A stretch of DNA of 50,675 nt from Candidatus Zipacnadia bacterium (GTDB lineage Bacteria; Armatimonadota; Zipacnadia; Zipacnadales; UBA5352), in assembly GCA_029820295.1 (NCBI GenBank), contig JALGVA010000016.1:1-50675 (forward strand), in the 5' to 3' direction. Below the pieces are notes generated by a model. It searched no databases. It had not been told where the DNA came from and saw nothing but the letters and a program-made list of their open reading frames with translations. Position numbers and translations under genes: made by a program. Shown here one piece after another: positions 1 through 9,524 of the stretch (position 1 is the stretch's first letter; every line of letters begins with the position of its first letter).

Positions 1-160
1 CCATCGGCCAGCGGTCGAACTCAAGGCGTTCCGCGCAGCCGCCCGGCACCAGCGCCGCCACCGCCGCGAGCAGCGTACACGCAAGCGGCCGCGGGCTCCG
101 GTGGGAGCGGCCGCGGCCGCGTCGGTGTCGGCTCGGGCTATTCCTGCGCGCTGTCGTCAT
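1..160 (-). CDS. Putative secreted/lipoprotein, 5' part only (runs off the left edge)
   Basis: An open frame of 53 codons starts at an ATG at 160 and is still open at base 1. The product begins with a basic stretch (several Arg within the first 22 residues), then a hydrophobic segment ending in VPGGC, which looks like a signal peptide with an imperfect lipoprotein box; the mature part would begin CAERLEF. The ATG lies inside the last codons of the FtsB-like gene, so the two would overlap by 23 bases and be translationally coupled. The function cannot be told from what is visible. The overlap and the signal-like sequence support a real gene, but the short length leaves doubt. Confidence 0.5.
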   Translation of the reverse strand, partial: MTTARRNSPSRHRRGRGRSHRSPRPLACTLLAAVAALVPGGCAERLEFDRWPM

Positions 161-710
161 CGGCGGCGGGCTCCGCCCCCGCCGGAGGCTCTGAGTCGGC
201 GGCGGCCGCGACGCCCGGGTCGGGATCGAGCGGGGGCGGCTCGGACACCTGGTCGAGGCCGACCCAGTAGCGCAGCACGGCGACGACGCCGCGCACGTCA
301 TCGACCCAGCGCGCACCGGTGTCGCTCAGCCACGCGCTGACACGGTCGCCGATGGCCTGCGGGGGCAGGGCTTGGCGCCGAGGCTCCTCGGCCTCGACGG
401 TGATCCAGATCTCCCCCGGCGGCCCCACGCCGAACTGCCGCTTGGCCTCAAGGTCGAGGCCCTCTTGGGTGCGCGCGTAGCGCACCTGGCGCTCGAGCAT
501 CTCCACGCGCTCGCGCCGCAGCGCGATCTCCTCCTGGCGCTCGAGCACCTGCACAGAGGTGCACCAGCCGCGCACGAGCACCATGATCGAGCGGGGGCCC
601 CACGCGATGGCGGCGAAGGTCAGTACGCCGATGAGCAGCCAGCGACGGCGCACGGAGCGCCGGCACTGCAACCACTGCTCGTGCGACGAATCCTGGTGCG
701 GTGACGCCAC
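138..710 (-). CDS. FtsB/DivIC-like septum formation initiator protein
   Basis: About 190 residues from a GTG at 710, chosen because GGGGAG lies about ten bases upstream and a promoter-like pair lies at 764-792; an in-frame TTG at 791 falls inside that promoter. The protein has a short cytoplasmic N-terminus, one membrane helix around the WLLIGVLTFAAIAW segment, then a heptad-like coiled coil rich in Glu, Arg and Leu. A long acidic Pro/Ala-rich tail follows. This is the layout of FtsB/DivIC proteins, bitopic parts of the divisome that bind FtsL and FtsQ/DivIB. Its position just downstream of enolase is also the usual place of ftsB. The tail is longer than in most family members. Family assignment is by topology and context. 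Confidence 0.7.
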   Translation of the reverse strand: MASPHQDSSHEQWLQCRRSVRRRWLLIGVLTFAAIAWGPRSIMVLVRGWCTSVQVLERQEEIALRRERVEMLERQVRYARTQEGLDLEAKRQFGVGPPGEIWITVEAEEPRRQALPPQAIGDRVSAWLSDTGARWVDDVRGVVAVLRYWVGLDQVSEPPPLDPDPGVAAAADSEPPAGAEPAADDDSAQE

Positions 711-763
711 TGCCGCCCAACTCCCCGGCGGTTCCTGCCTGTGGCATTGCTGCAAGCCGGCCC

Positions 764-792
764 AGTATACCACGAGTTGGCCGGAACGCAAA
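764..792 (-). promoter_or_regulatory. Sigma-70-type promoter for the FtsB-like gene
   Basis: On the minus strand TTTGCG (792-787) and TATACT (769-764) are separated by 17 bases. Transcription would start near 757, giving a leader of about 45 bases to the GTG at 710. The site lies in the gap between enolase and the FtsB-like gene. Confidence 0.5.
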
Positions 793-834
793 ACACTCGC
801 GCCAGATGGCCGCGGGAGCGACGCTCGCAGGCGG

Positions 835-2223
<1,389 letters not shown>

Positions 2224-4926
2224 TCAGCGCGGGTTGTTGACCTGCGCCTGGGCGGCGGCGAGCCGCGCGATGGGCACGCGCAGTGGCGAGCAGCTCACGT
2301 AGTCGAGGCCCACACGGTGGCAGAAGTCCACCGACTTGGGGTCGCCACCATGCTCGCCGCAGATGCCGATCTCGATGTCCGGGCGCTGCGCGCGACCCTT
2401 CTCCACGCCCATGGCCACCAGCGCGCCCACGCCATCCTCGTCCAGCACCGCGAACGGGCTGATCTCGAAGATGCGCTGCTCGATGTAGGCGGGCAGGAAC
2501 TTGCCCTCGATGTCGTCGCGGCTGAAGCCGAACACCGTCTGCGTGAGGTCGTTGGTGCCGAAGGAGAAGAACTCGGCGTGCCTGGCGATCTGATCGGCCA
2601 CCACGCACGCGCGCGGCAGCTCGATCATCGTGCCCACGAGGTAGTCCACCTCGCAGCCCTGCTCCGCCATGACCTCCTCGGCCACGCGCACCACGAGCTT
2701 CTTGAGGATCGAGGTCTCGCCCTCAGTGCCGACCAGCGGGATCATGACCTCCGGGTGCGGGTTCAGGCCCTCCTTCTTGAGGGCGCAGGCGGCCTCGAAG
2801 ATCGCGCGCGCCTGCATCTCCGAGATCAGCGGGTCGGTGATCCCCAGGCGGCAGCCGCGATGCCCGAGCATCGGGTTCATCTCGTGCAGCCGCGCCACCA
2901 TGTCCTGGATCTCCTCGACGCTCTTGCCGGTCTCGCGCGCGATGATCTCCTGGTCCTCGCGGTCCTTGGGCAGGAACTCGTGCAGCGGCGGGTCGAGCAG
3001 CCGGATGATCACCGGCAGCCCGTCCATGGCCCGCAGGATGCCCTCGAAGTCCTCGCGCTGGTAGGGCAGCAGCGCCTCCAGTGCCACCCGCTGCGCGTCC
3101 TCGTCATCGGCCACGATCATCTTCTGGAAGTTGAGCAGCCGCTCCTCGCCGAAGAACATATGCTCGGTGCGGGTGAGGCCGATGCCCTGGGCGCCGAGCT
3201 TGCGCGCCGTGGTTGCGTCCTCAGGCGTGTCGGCGTTGGTGAGCACGCGCAGCGAGCGCACGTCGTCCGCCCAGCTCATCAGGTTAGCAAACATGGTGTA
3301 CATCTCGGACTGCTCCGGCGTCTTCGCGCCGGTGAGCACCTGGATGATGTCCGACGGCATGGTCTCGACCTCACCAAGCATGACCTCGCCGGTGGAGCCG
3401 TCGATCGAGATCCAGTCGCCCTCGCGAATCACGGTCTCGCCCACGCGGAACTGCTTGTTCTCGTAGTCCAGCTCCACGCTGCCGGCGCCGACGACACACG
3501 GTGTGCCCATCTGGCGGCCGACGATGGCGGCGTGCGACGTCTTGCCACCGGTGGTGGTCAGGATGCCCTCGGAGGCGGCCATGCCACGGATGTCCTCGGG
3601 TGAGGTTTCGTGGCGCACCAGGATGACGCGCTTGCCCTGCCGCGCCCACTCGTCGGCGTCCTCGGAGGTGAACACCACCTGGCCGGAGGCGGCGCCGGGG
3701 GATGCGTCCACGCCCACCGTGATCGACTCGGGCTTGGTCTCAGGGTCGAACTGCGGGTGCAGGAGCTGGTCGAGCTGGGCGGGCTCGACCATCATCACGG
3801 CCTCCTCCTCGGTCACCAGGCCCTCGTCGACCATGTCGGACGCGATCTTGATGGCCGCCTGCGCGGTGCGCTTGCCGTCGCGGGTCTGCAGCATCCACAG
3901 CTTGCCCTGCTCGATGGTGAACTCGACGTCCTCCATGTTGTGGTAGAACTGCTCGAGCTTCTCGCAGATCTCGATGAACTGCCGGTAGATCTCCGGCATC
4001 TCGCGCTCGAGTTCGCTGATGGGCAGCGGGGTGCGGATGCCCGCGACGACGTCCTCGCCCTGGGCGTTGAACAGGAACTCGCCGTAGATCTCCTTCTCGC
4101 CGGTGGCGGGGTTGCGGGTGAAGGCGACGCCGGTGCCGGAGTCATCGCCGAGGTTGCCGAAGACCATCATCTGCACGTTGACCGCGGTGCCCAGCGCGTG
4201 CGGGATGTTGTGGATCTCGCGGTAGGCGATGGCCCGGTCGTTGTCCCACGAGGCGAACACCGCCTCGACCGCCTGCATGAGCTGGTCCATGGGCTCGGTG
4301 GGGAAGGGCTCGCCGACGACCTGCTCGTAGATCTTCTTCTCCATCTCGACGACCTTCTTGAGGCCCGCGGCAGAGACGTCCACGTCCTCCTTGACGCCCT
4401 CTTCGGCCTTGACCTCGCTCAGCGCCTCCTCGAAAACCTCGCGGTCGGCGTACTTAACCACGTCGGCGAACATCATTATGAAGCGCCGGTAGGCGTCATA
4501 GACGAAGCGCTCGTCGCCGGACAGCTCGACCATCCCGGCCGCGACCTCGTCGTTCATGCCCAGGTTGAGCACCGTGTCCATCATGCCGGGCATGGAGAAC
4601 TTGGCGCCGGAGCGCACTGAGACCAGCAGCGGGTTGGCGGGGTCGCCGAACTTCTTGCCCACGGCCTCCTCCAGCTTGCCCATGGCCTGCTCGACCTCGG
4701 CCTGCAGCCCGGCGGGGATCTGCTTGTCGTTCTCGAGGTACTCAATGCACGAGTCGGTGTCGATGGTGAAGCCCAGCGGCACCGGGATGCCGGCGTTGGT
4801 CATGAGCATCAGGTTGGAGCCCTTGCCCCCCAGCAGGTCCTTGATGCCCCGGCCCTGACTGTCGAGTTCAGCGATGATCGGATCGGCATCCTCGGTGAAC
4901 AGAAACACGTGCTTGTCGAGACCCAT
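2224..4926 (-). CDS. ppdK: Pyruvate, phosphate dikinase
   Basis: A 900-residue protein, full length for PPDK. The N-terminal nucleotide-binding domain starts GLDKHVFLF and contains LLGGKGSNL. The phosphohistidine domain has TGGKTSHAAIVGRQMG with the phosphorylated His at residue 465. The C-terminal PEP/pyruvate TIM barrel ends with the catalytic GICGEHGGDP (Cys856). The enzyme reversibly converts pyruvate, ATP and phosphate to PEP, AMP and pyrophosphate in the cytoplasm. Next to enolase this suggests either gluconeogenic entry from pyruvate or a pyrophosphate-linked glycolysis. The ATG at 4926 has GGGAGG about eight bases upstream. A perfect TTGACA lies at 5025-5020 on the minus strand, but I found no good -10 at the right distance. 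Confidence 0.98.
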   Translation of the reverse strand: MGLDKHVFLFTEDADPIIAELDSQGRGIKDLLGGKGSNLMLMTNAGIPVPLGFTIDTDSCIEYLENDKQIPAGLQAEVEQAMGKLEEAVGKKFGDPANPLLVSVRSGAKFSMPGMMDTVLNLGMNDEVAAGMVELSGDERFVYDAYRRFIMMFADVVKYADREVFEEALSEVKAEEGVKEDVDVSAAGLKKVVEMEKKIYEQVVGEPFPTEPMDQLMQAVEAVFASWDNDRAIAYREIHNIPHALGTAVNVQMMVFGNLGDDSGTGVAFTRNPATGEKEIYGEFLFNAQGEDVVAGIRTPLPISELEREMPEIYRQFIEICEKLEQFYHNMEDVEFTIEQGKLWMLQTRDGKRTAQAAIKIASDMVDEGLVTEEEAVMMVEPAQLDQLLHPQFDPETKPESITVGVDASPGAASGQVVFTSEDADEWARQGKRVILVRHETSPEDIRGMAASEGILTTTGGKTSHAAIVGRQMGTPCVVGAGSVELDYENKQFRVGETVIREGDWISIDGSTGEVMLGEVETMPSDIIQVLTGAKTPEQSEMYTMFANLMSWADDVRSLRVLTNADTPEDATTARKLGAQGIGLTRTEHMFFGEERLLNFQKMIVADDEDAQRVALEALLPYQREDFEGILRAMDGLPVIIRLLDPPLHEFLPKDREDQEIIARETGKSVEEIQDMVARLHEMNPMLGHRGCRLGITDPLISEMQARAIFEAACALKKEGLNPHPEVMIPLVGTEGETSILKKLVVRVAEEVMAEQGCEVDYLVGTMIELPRACVVADQIARHAEFFSFGTNDLTQTVFGFSRDDIEGKFLPAYIEQRIFEISPFAVLDEDGVGALVAMGVEKGRAQRPDIEIGICGEHGGDPKSVDFCHRVGLDYVSCSPLRVPIARLAAAQAQVNNPR

Positions 4927-5062
4927 CTGTCGTCCTCCCTGTGATTGCCGCGCTTGTCGGCAGCGTGAGGTGCTGTCGCACTCGGGCTGTCATATGCGTC
5001 ACGGTGGCACGTCGCGCTATGTCAACCCCCGCGGGAGCCCGCCCGCCGGACGGAGTGTGGCG

Positions 5063-5338
5063 CTAGAGATCACTGAGCGGGCGGATGCGCTCGGAATGAA
5101 CCAGCCGCGCGTAGTCGTCGCGCGCAGACCGGGGCACCGGCCGGTCGGCCGGCGCCAGCACCTCGTACTCGGCGATCTGCATCCCGATCTGCACGCGGAT
5201 GCGGTCCCCGGGCGACACGCTGGTGCTGGGCTTGGCCGTGCGGCCGTCTACCTGGATGTTGCCCTCATCGGAGAGGCGCTTGGCGAGAGTGCGGCGCTTG
5301 ACGATCCCGGTGTTCTTGAGGAACTTGTCCAGTCGCAT
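5063..5338 (-). CDS. rqcP: RqcP-like S4-domain RNA-binding protein
   Basis: A 91-residue protein starting MRLDKFLKNTGIVKRRTLAK, the conserved opening of the small S4-domain proteins formerly called YabO/Hsp15-like and now RqcP. In Firmicutes RqcP works with RqcH in ribosome-associated quality control, where it helps add alanine tails to stalled nascent chains; Hsp15 homologs bind stalled 50S subunits. The S4 fold covers roughly residues 1-60. The gene lies 69 bases after mazG on the same strand, and rqcP-mazG adjacency is common in Gram-positive genomes. The start at 5338 matches the family N-terminus; the frame runs 12 codons further upstream. No rqcH is present in this window. Confidence 0.88.
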   Translation of the reverse strand: MRLDKFLKNTGIVKRRTLAKRLSDEGNIQVDGRTAKPSTSVSPGDRIRVQIGMQIAEYEVLAPADRPVPRSARDDYARLVHSERIRPLSDL

Positions 5339-5407
5339 GGCGCAGGATATGCACATGCCGGCCACGGGGGGCAATGGGGCGGGGCCGCCGCGCCCGGTCT
5401 GCTCAAC

Positions 5408-6169
5408 TCATGCCTCCTCTGCCTTGGCCTTCTCCCACAGTTCGTCCATCTGCGCGAGGTCCATCTCCTGCAGGCGCTGCGCGCTGCCCGCGGCCTGCTC
5501 GACCGCGCGGAAGCGGCGTGCGAAGCGTGCGTTGGCCCGCCGCAGCGCGCTCTCCGGTTCCACGCCGCAGAAGCGCGCGTAGTTCACGATGGCGAACAGC
5601 AGATCGCCGATCTCATCCTCGATGGCGAGCCCGTCCGCCTCATCGACCTCGCGCAGCTCCTCGTCGATCTTGGCGCGCGGCCCGGCGATGTCATCCCAGT
5701 CGAAGCCGGCCCGGGCGGCACGCCTCTGCAGCTTGTGCGCCCGCTGCAGGGCCGGCAGCGCCTCCGGAATGCCGTCGAGGGCGGACTCGCGCTCGTCGTA
5801 GCCCGTCTCCTCGCGCTTGAGCTGCTCCCACCGATCCACCACCTCGTCGCTGCCCGACACGGTGGTGTCGCCGAAGACGTGCGGATGGCGGCGCTTGAGC
5901 TTGGTCACGATCGCAGCGATCACGTCGTCGATGTCGAAATCGCCGCGCTCGGCGGCGAGCTGTGCGTGAAAGACCACCTGCAGCAGCACATCCCCCAGCT
6001 CATCGCACAGCCGCGGCCAGTCCTCCGCATCGATGGCCTCGAGCGCCTCGTAGACTTCCTCAAGCAGATAGGGCCGCAGGGAGCTGTGCGTCTGCTCCCC
6101 GTCCCACGGGCAGCCGTCGGGTGCGCGCAGCCGCGCCATCACCCTGACCAGTTCGTCGAAGCCATCCAT
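5408..6169 (-). CDS. mazG: Nucleoside triphosphate pyrophosphohydrolase MazG
   Basis: A 253-residue, two-domain MazG. The N-terminal domain shows RAPDGCPWDGEQTH, the acidic EEVYEALEAID helix and the ELGDVLLQVVFHAQ helix that bind magnesium; a second MazG domain with EELREVDEADG and EDEIGDLLFAIVNYAR occupies the C-terminal half. It hydrolyses NTPs to NMP and pyrophosphate and is linked to house-cleaning of abnormal nucleotides and to lowering of ppGpp in E. coli. It starts 42 bases after the end of the foldase lipoprotein gene and is followed by the RqcP-like gene, so the three probably form one operon driven from 7272-7300. Length and domain order match the classical enzyme. Confidence 0.96.
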   Translation of the reverse strand: MDGFDELVRVMARLRAPDGCPWDGEQTHSSLRPYLLEEVYEALEAIDAEDWPRLCDELGDVLLQVVFHAQLAAERGDFDIDDVIAAIVTKLKRRHPHVFGDTTVSGSDEVVDRWEQLKREETGYDERESALDGIPEALPALQRAHKLQRRAARAGFDWDDIAGPRAKIDEELREVDEADGLAIEDEIGDLLFAIVNYARFCGVEPESALRRANARFARRFRAVEQAAGSAQRLQEMDLAQMDELWEKAKAEEA

Positions 6170-6211
6170 GACCGACTCCGTGGGCCTCGGGCCCGCCGGT
6201 GCGTGTGTGCG

Positions 6212-7216
6212 CTACTCGCCGCCGCCCTCGGCCGGGGCCTCCGGCGCTGGCATGTTGGCCGGCGCCTCGCCCGCGCCGACAGAGGCCGGGCCCTCGGCGC
6301 CGAACTGCGGCATCTCCGACGGCAGCGCGGTGTAGATCTCGTTGAGATCCTGGAAGCGCGGGTCCACGATAGTGATGTTGGAGGTGCGGATCTGCTCCTT
6401 CAGGATGTCCTCCAGGGGGCGGGCGTTGGCCAGCTCGTACTGCTCCTTGATCAGCTCGTGGTCTTCCTCCCACGAGCCCTCGCGGGCGGGCTTGCGGTCG
6501 CGGACCATGATGATGTACCACTGGCCCTCGGCGGCGATCGGCTCGCTGGCGTGGCCGATAGGCAGTGTGCGCGCGGCCTCGCGAATGGGCTCGATGGGGA
6601 TGTTGTCGATGGGCATCTCCGGGCGCTCGCCGCCGCGGTCCTTGGTGGTGGGCGACAGCGAGTAGCGCCGCGCCAGGTCGCCGAAGCTGGTCTCGCCCTT
6701 CTCCAGCTCGGCCAGCACCTCGCGGGCATCCTCCTCGGAGTTGACCACGATCTCACTCAGCGACACCAGGGCGGGGCGCGCGAAGCGGTCCTTGTTCTCC
6801 TCGAAGAACCGCCTGAGGTCCTCGTCGGTGTACTGGACATCCTTGAGCGCCAGCGCGCGCGTGATCATCATCATGCGCACGTGCTCGCGCCACTCGTCCT
6901 GGGTGACGTTGCGCCCGGCCAGCCACTGGTTAAACTGCTCCTCAGAGTCGAACTGGGCCTTGGCCTCCTGGATCTCGCTGTCGAGCTGCTCCTCGGTGAT
7001 CTCGATGCCCGCGTCGGCGGCGGCCTGACGGATCAGCTCGCGGTCGATCATGTCGCGCAGCACGTCGTGCCCGGCCATGGAGACCAGCCGGTCGTTGAAC
7101 TGCTTCTCGGTTATCTTGACGCCGTCCACCACGGCCACCGGGCTGTTGCCGCAGCCGGCGACCGTCGCCACCATGGCAAGCACGATGACGGCGTAAGAGA
7201 CGTAGCGGTATGTCAC
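6212..7216 (-). CDS. PrsA/SurA-type peptidyl-prolyl isomerase lipoprotein
   Basis: A 334-residue protein from a GTG at 7216 preceded by AAGGGG eight bases upstream. The N-terminus is a lipoprotein signal: a hydrophobic segment ending VAGC with the lipidated cysteine at residue 22. Residues about 25-160 match the SurA/PrsA N-terminal chaperone region (GVKITEKQFNDRL and a run of acidic helices), and about 165-265 form a parvulin (PpiC) rotamase domain. The tail is low-complexity Ala/Pro/Glu. It should act outside the membrane in folding of exported proteins. It heads the mazG-rqcP operon, with a clear promoter 56 bases upstream. PrsA versus SurA cannot be decided, although the lipobox favours a PrsA-like anchor. 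Confidence 0.88.
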   Translation of the reverse strand: MTYRYVSYAVIVLAMVATVAGCGNSPVAVVDGVKITEKQFNDRLVSMAGHDVLRDMIDRELIRQAAADAGIEITEEQLDSEIQEAKAQFDSEEQFNQWLAGRNVTQDEWREHVRMMMITRALALKDVQYTDEDLRRFFEENKDRFARPALVSLSEIVVNSEEDAREVLAELEKGETSFGDLARRYSLSPTTKDRGGERPEMPIDNIPIEPIREAARTLPIGHASEPIAAEGQWYIIMVRDRKPAREGSWEEDHELIKEQYELANARPLEDILKEQIRTSNITIVDPRFQDLNEIYTALPSEMPQFGAEGPASVGAGEAPANMPAPEAPAEGGGE

Positions 7217-7271
7217 AGCGTGTGCCCCTTTCAGGATCCCTGGGGAGAGCGGATCGATGGAGTGCCGGCTC

Positions 7272-7300
7272 AGTATAGCACAACCTTGCGACAAACTCAA
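7272..7300 (-). promoter_or_regulatory. Sigma-70-type promoter of the foldase-mazG-rqcP operon
   Basis: On the minus strand TTGAGT (7300-7295) and TATACT (7277-7272) are 17 bases apart, in the gap before the lipoprotein foldase. Predicted start near 7265 gives a leader of about 50 bases. Confidence 0.6.
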
Positions 7301-7353
7301 AGGTCACGCACCCGCCGCCCGGGCGCCGCTGCGGCCCGTCTCGAGCCGCGCCG

Positions 7354-8010
7354 CTAGGAGGCGGTGAAGTCCTCGTACCAGAACGCTACGGCGTGGGGGT
7401 AGAGTTCCGCGGCCACCGTCGCCAGGCGTTCGCGCGCGGCCCCCTCGGTGTCCCCGGGCGCAAGCGGCGTGCTGATCATCAGCGACAGCCCGCCGGCCCC
7501 GGGCGGGCCGGTTGCGACGGCCCATGAGTGCTCGGCGTAGTCGATGGAGGTACCGCCCTTGTGCGCGAAGACGAAGAGCACCATTTCGGCCTCGCCATCG
7601 CGCTCCACGCGCATCACGCGGCCCATGAGCGGGGGCGGGTGCGGGAGCGGGACGGTGGTGGTGATCATGGTGTCCTCCTCCCACACCACCGACCAGCCTG
7701 ACGCCGGGTAGCACTGAGCGGGAGTATGCACCGTGCGCCAGGTTGAGCCGTAGATCAGGCTGACGTTCACCTGCTCATTGCCCTCGCCGTAGGCAATGGT
7801 GCGCATCTGGTCGGCCTCGAGGTACTCCGCCACCGCCGGGTCCTCCGGCAGCTCGCGGCCGTGCATGCCCGCGATCTGCATGGGGATGGTCGAGAAGTCC
7901 ACGGTGTAGCTGGCCCGCTCGGGCCGGGCCAGGCGCGCGCCGACCGCCAGGCCGATGCCCAACAGCAGGGCCGCGATGGCTACCAGATGTCTTCGCGCAT
8001 TCTGTCGCAT
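7354..8010 (-). CDS. EpsI-family exosortase partner protein
   Basis: A 218-residue protein with one N-terminal membrane segment (IAALLLGIGLAVGARL) and an extracytoplasmic EpsI domain. The family signature around the conserved cysteine is present as VHTPAQCYPASGWSV. EpsI proteins are found next to, or fused to the C-terminus of, exosortases and are linked to exopolysaccharide production and PEP-CTERM protein sorting; their biochemical role is not settled. The ATG at 8010 lies inside the end of the exosortase gene, a 31-base overlap, so the two are likely translationally coupled. It is the last gene of a four-gene operon with a membrane glycosyltransferase and a zinc-ribbon protein. Confidence 0.87.
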   Translation of the reverse strand: MRQNARRHLVAIAALLLGIGLAVGARLARPERASYTVDFSTIPMQIAGMHGRELPEDPAVAEYLEADQMRTIAYGEGNEQVNVSLIYGSTWRTVHTPAQCYPASGWSVVWEEDTMITTTVPLPHPPPLMGRVMRVERDGEAEMVLFVFAHKGGTSIDYAEHSWAVATGPPGAGGLSLMISTPLAPGDTEGAARERLATVAAELYPHAVAFWYEDFTAS

Positions 8011-8867
8011 TTGAGCACCGCAGCTACGGCGAATAACCCCGCCAGACCCAGCAGGAAGACCAGCAGGCCCGAGAAGGTATGGAAGAAGCCCTCCGCGGCC
8101 GCCGCCCCGAAGGCGCGACCAAGGATGAGTGTGAAGCTGATGCGGATGGTGTTGGCCGCCAGCGCCACCGGCGCCCCCGCCACAAACACGACGATGCGCT
8201 TCCACATCGGCGCGTCCACCAGGTAGGCGAACAGGGCGGCCAGCGCGCTCATGGCGATGGTGGACTTGAGCCCGCTGCACGCCTGCGCGACCTCGAAGGT
8301 GTACTCCGGGATGGTGATGGTGGTGCCGTGCACCTGCACCGGAATGCCCAGCAGCATGGGCACGTGCGAGGCGATCGCCGCCGCCGCGAGCTGCAACGGG
8401 TTGGAGAACTGCGTGACCAGCAGGCGCCCCAGCGGCACCATGAACACGAGGAAGATGATGGGGAAGGCGATCACTCGAGCGCGGCCCCAGCCGCAGAGCA
8501 GCACCACCAGGCCGGCGAGGACCAGGATCATCGCGAAGCCCTGCGGGAAGTTGACGTCCAGGAAGACTGCGGCCGCGTACAGCAGCAGGCCGAGGCCTAT
8601 GAGCGGCAACCCCCACGCGTTGTGGCCGTCTTCGGCCCGGGCGAACTCATGGCGGCGTGTGTAGACGAGGTAGGCGGAGATCAGCGGCACGAGCGGGCCG
8701 TGGCCGTAGTAGGCGCTGCGCCACCAGATCCCCCACATCCACTTGAGGTGCGGGGCGAAGCACACCACGAACAGCACCGCCACCACGCCGGTGAGCGGCG
8801 TGATCACCCATCGACTCGCGTCGTCGGGCTGGGTGGCCGGCTCGGAGCCGGCACGGGCCTGACCCAT
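7980..8867 (-). CDS. Exosortase (transmembrane cysteine protease/transpeptidase)
   Basis: A 295-residue integral membrane protein with about eight helices. The three residues required in exosortases and archaeosortases are visible: Cys197 in QACSGLKS, Arg242 in ANTIRIS and His263 in FFHTFSG. Exosortases cut C-terminal sorting signals of the PEP-CTERM type and are thought to transfer the protein to a surface anchor; they occur in exopolysaccharide-producing bacteria. The ATG at 8867 has GAGGTGG just upstream and lies 12 bases after the zinc-ribbon gene. EpsI follows with a 31-base overlap. None of the complete proteins in this window shows an obvious PEP-CTERM tail, so its substrates must be elsewhere. 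Confidence 0.95.
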   Translation of the reverse strand: MGQARAGSEPATQPDDASRWVITPLTGVVAVLFVVCFAPHLKWMWGIWWRSAYYGHGPLVPLISAYLVYTRRHEFARAEDGHNAWGLPLIGLGLLLYAAAVFLDVNFPQGFAMILVLAGLVVLLCGWGRARVIAFPIIFLVFMVPLGRLLVTQFSNPLQLAAAAIASHVPMLLGIPVQVHGTTITIPEYTFEVAQACSGLKSTIAMSALAALFAYLVDAPMWKRIVVFVAGAPVALAANTIRISFTLILGRAFGAAAAEGFFHTFSGLLVFLLGLAGLFAVAAVLKCDRMREDIW

Positions 8868-8879
8868 CGTCCACCTCTG

Positions 8880-9500
8880 CTAGCTGCGCCGCTTGCGTCG
8901 CAGGCGTCGCGTACCATGCCCGGCGCCTCTATGGCGGTCACCGAGTCTGAGTGCGTAGACGCCCACCCCAATCAGGGCGCCGAGGGCGGCGATCGCCAGC
9001 ACGGACGCGACCGCGCCGGCATAGCGCACGATGGCCGCCCAGACCCCGGCCGCGAGTTCCCGCAGGCCCTGTGCCGCCAGCCCCATGCGGCTGAGCGGGC
9101 CCGAGGGCGGCTCACCGCCCGCGGCAGTCGACGCCAGCCACATCACGACCACGTAGAGCACGGAGGCCACGACCAGGGCGGCCACCGCACCGGTGGCCGC
9201 GTGACGCAGCGCTGTTCTCCTCCTCGGCGTGCGGCTGCGCGACTTGCGCGCCACGCGCATGCTCTGCGACCAGTTGGCGTTGCAGTTGGGGCAGATGGCC
9301 TGGGTCACGGGGATGCGCCAGCCACAGAAGCAGGTGCGGTACACGCCGCGCCCACACTCGGGGCACGAACTCTGACCCTCCGCCACCAGGGCCCCGCAGT
9401 GCGCGCAGATGATGTGCTCGTCGCCGTCTCCAGCCGCGTCCGCGGAGCCCGCTTCGGCCCCGACCGTCTCCTTCGTCAGCGCAATCGCCCCGTTCAGCAT
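8880..9500 (-). CDS. Double zinc-ribbon membrane protein
   Basis: A 206-residue protein. Two zinc ribbons occupy the N-terminal third: Cys32/Cys35 with Cys46/Cys49, and Cys57/Cys59 with Cys70/Cys73. A strongly basic stretch (KSRSRTPRRR) follows, then a membrane helix at about residues 103-123 and a second at about 157-186, and an Arg/Lys-rich tail. Such ribbons usually mediate protein or nucleic-acid contacts on the cytoplasmic side; no enzymatic motif is seen. It sits between a membrane glycosyltransferase (24-base gap) and the exosortase (12-base gap), so it is probably co-expressed with both. I do not recognise a named family, and its role in the exosortase locus is unknown. Confidence 0.75.
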   Translation of the reverse strand: MLNGAIALTKETVGAEAGSADAAGDGDEHIICAHCGALVAEGQSSCPECGRGVYRTCFCGWRIPVTQAICPNCNANWSQSMRVARKSRSRTPRRRTALRHAATGAVAALVVASVLYVVVMWLASTAAGGEPPSGPLSRMGLAAQGLRELAAGVWAAIVRYAGAVASVLAIAALGALIGVGVYALRLGDRHRGAGHGTRRLRRKRRS

Positions 9501-9524
9501 GCCGTCGGCGCTGGCGCCGGACGG

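Noticed and set aside
2317-3603. A plus-strand frame inside pyruvate phosphate dikinase (and similar frames over enolase and FGGY kinase)
   Set aside because: Complete conserved enzymes occupy the other strand; the shadow proteins show no conserved features.
5020-5025. A perfect minus-strand TTGACA upstream of pyruvate phosphate dikinase as a promoter
   Set aside because: No acceptable -10 sequence occurs 16-18 bases away; CATATG is too distant (23 bases).
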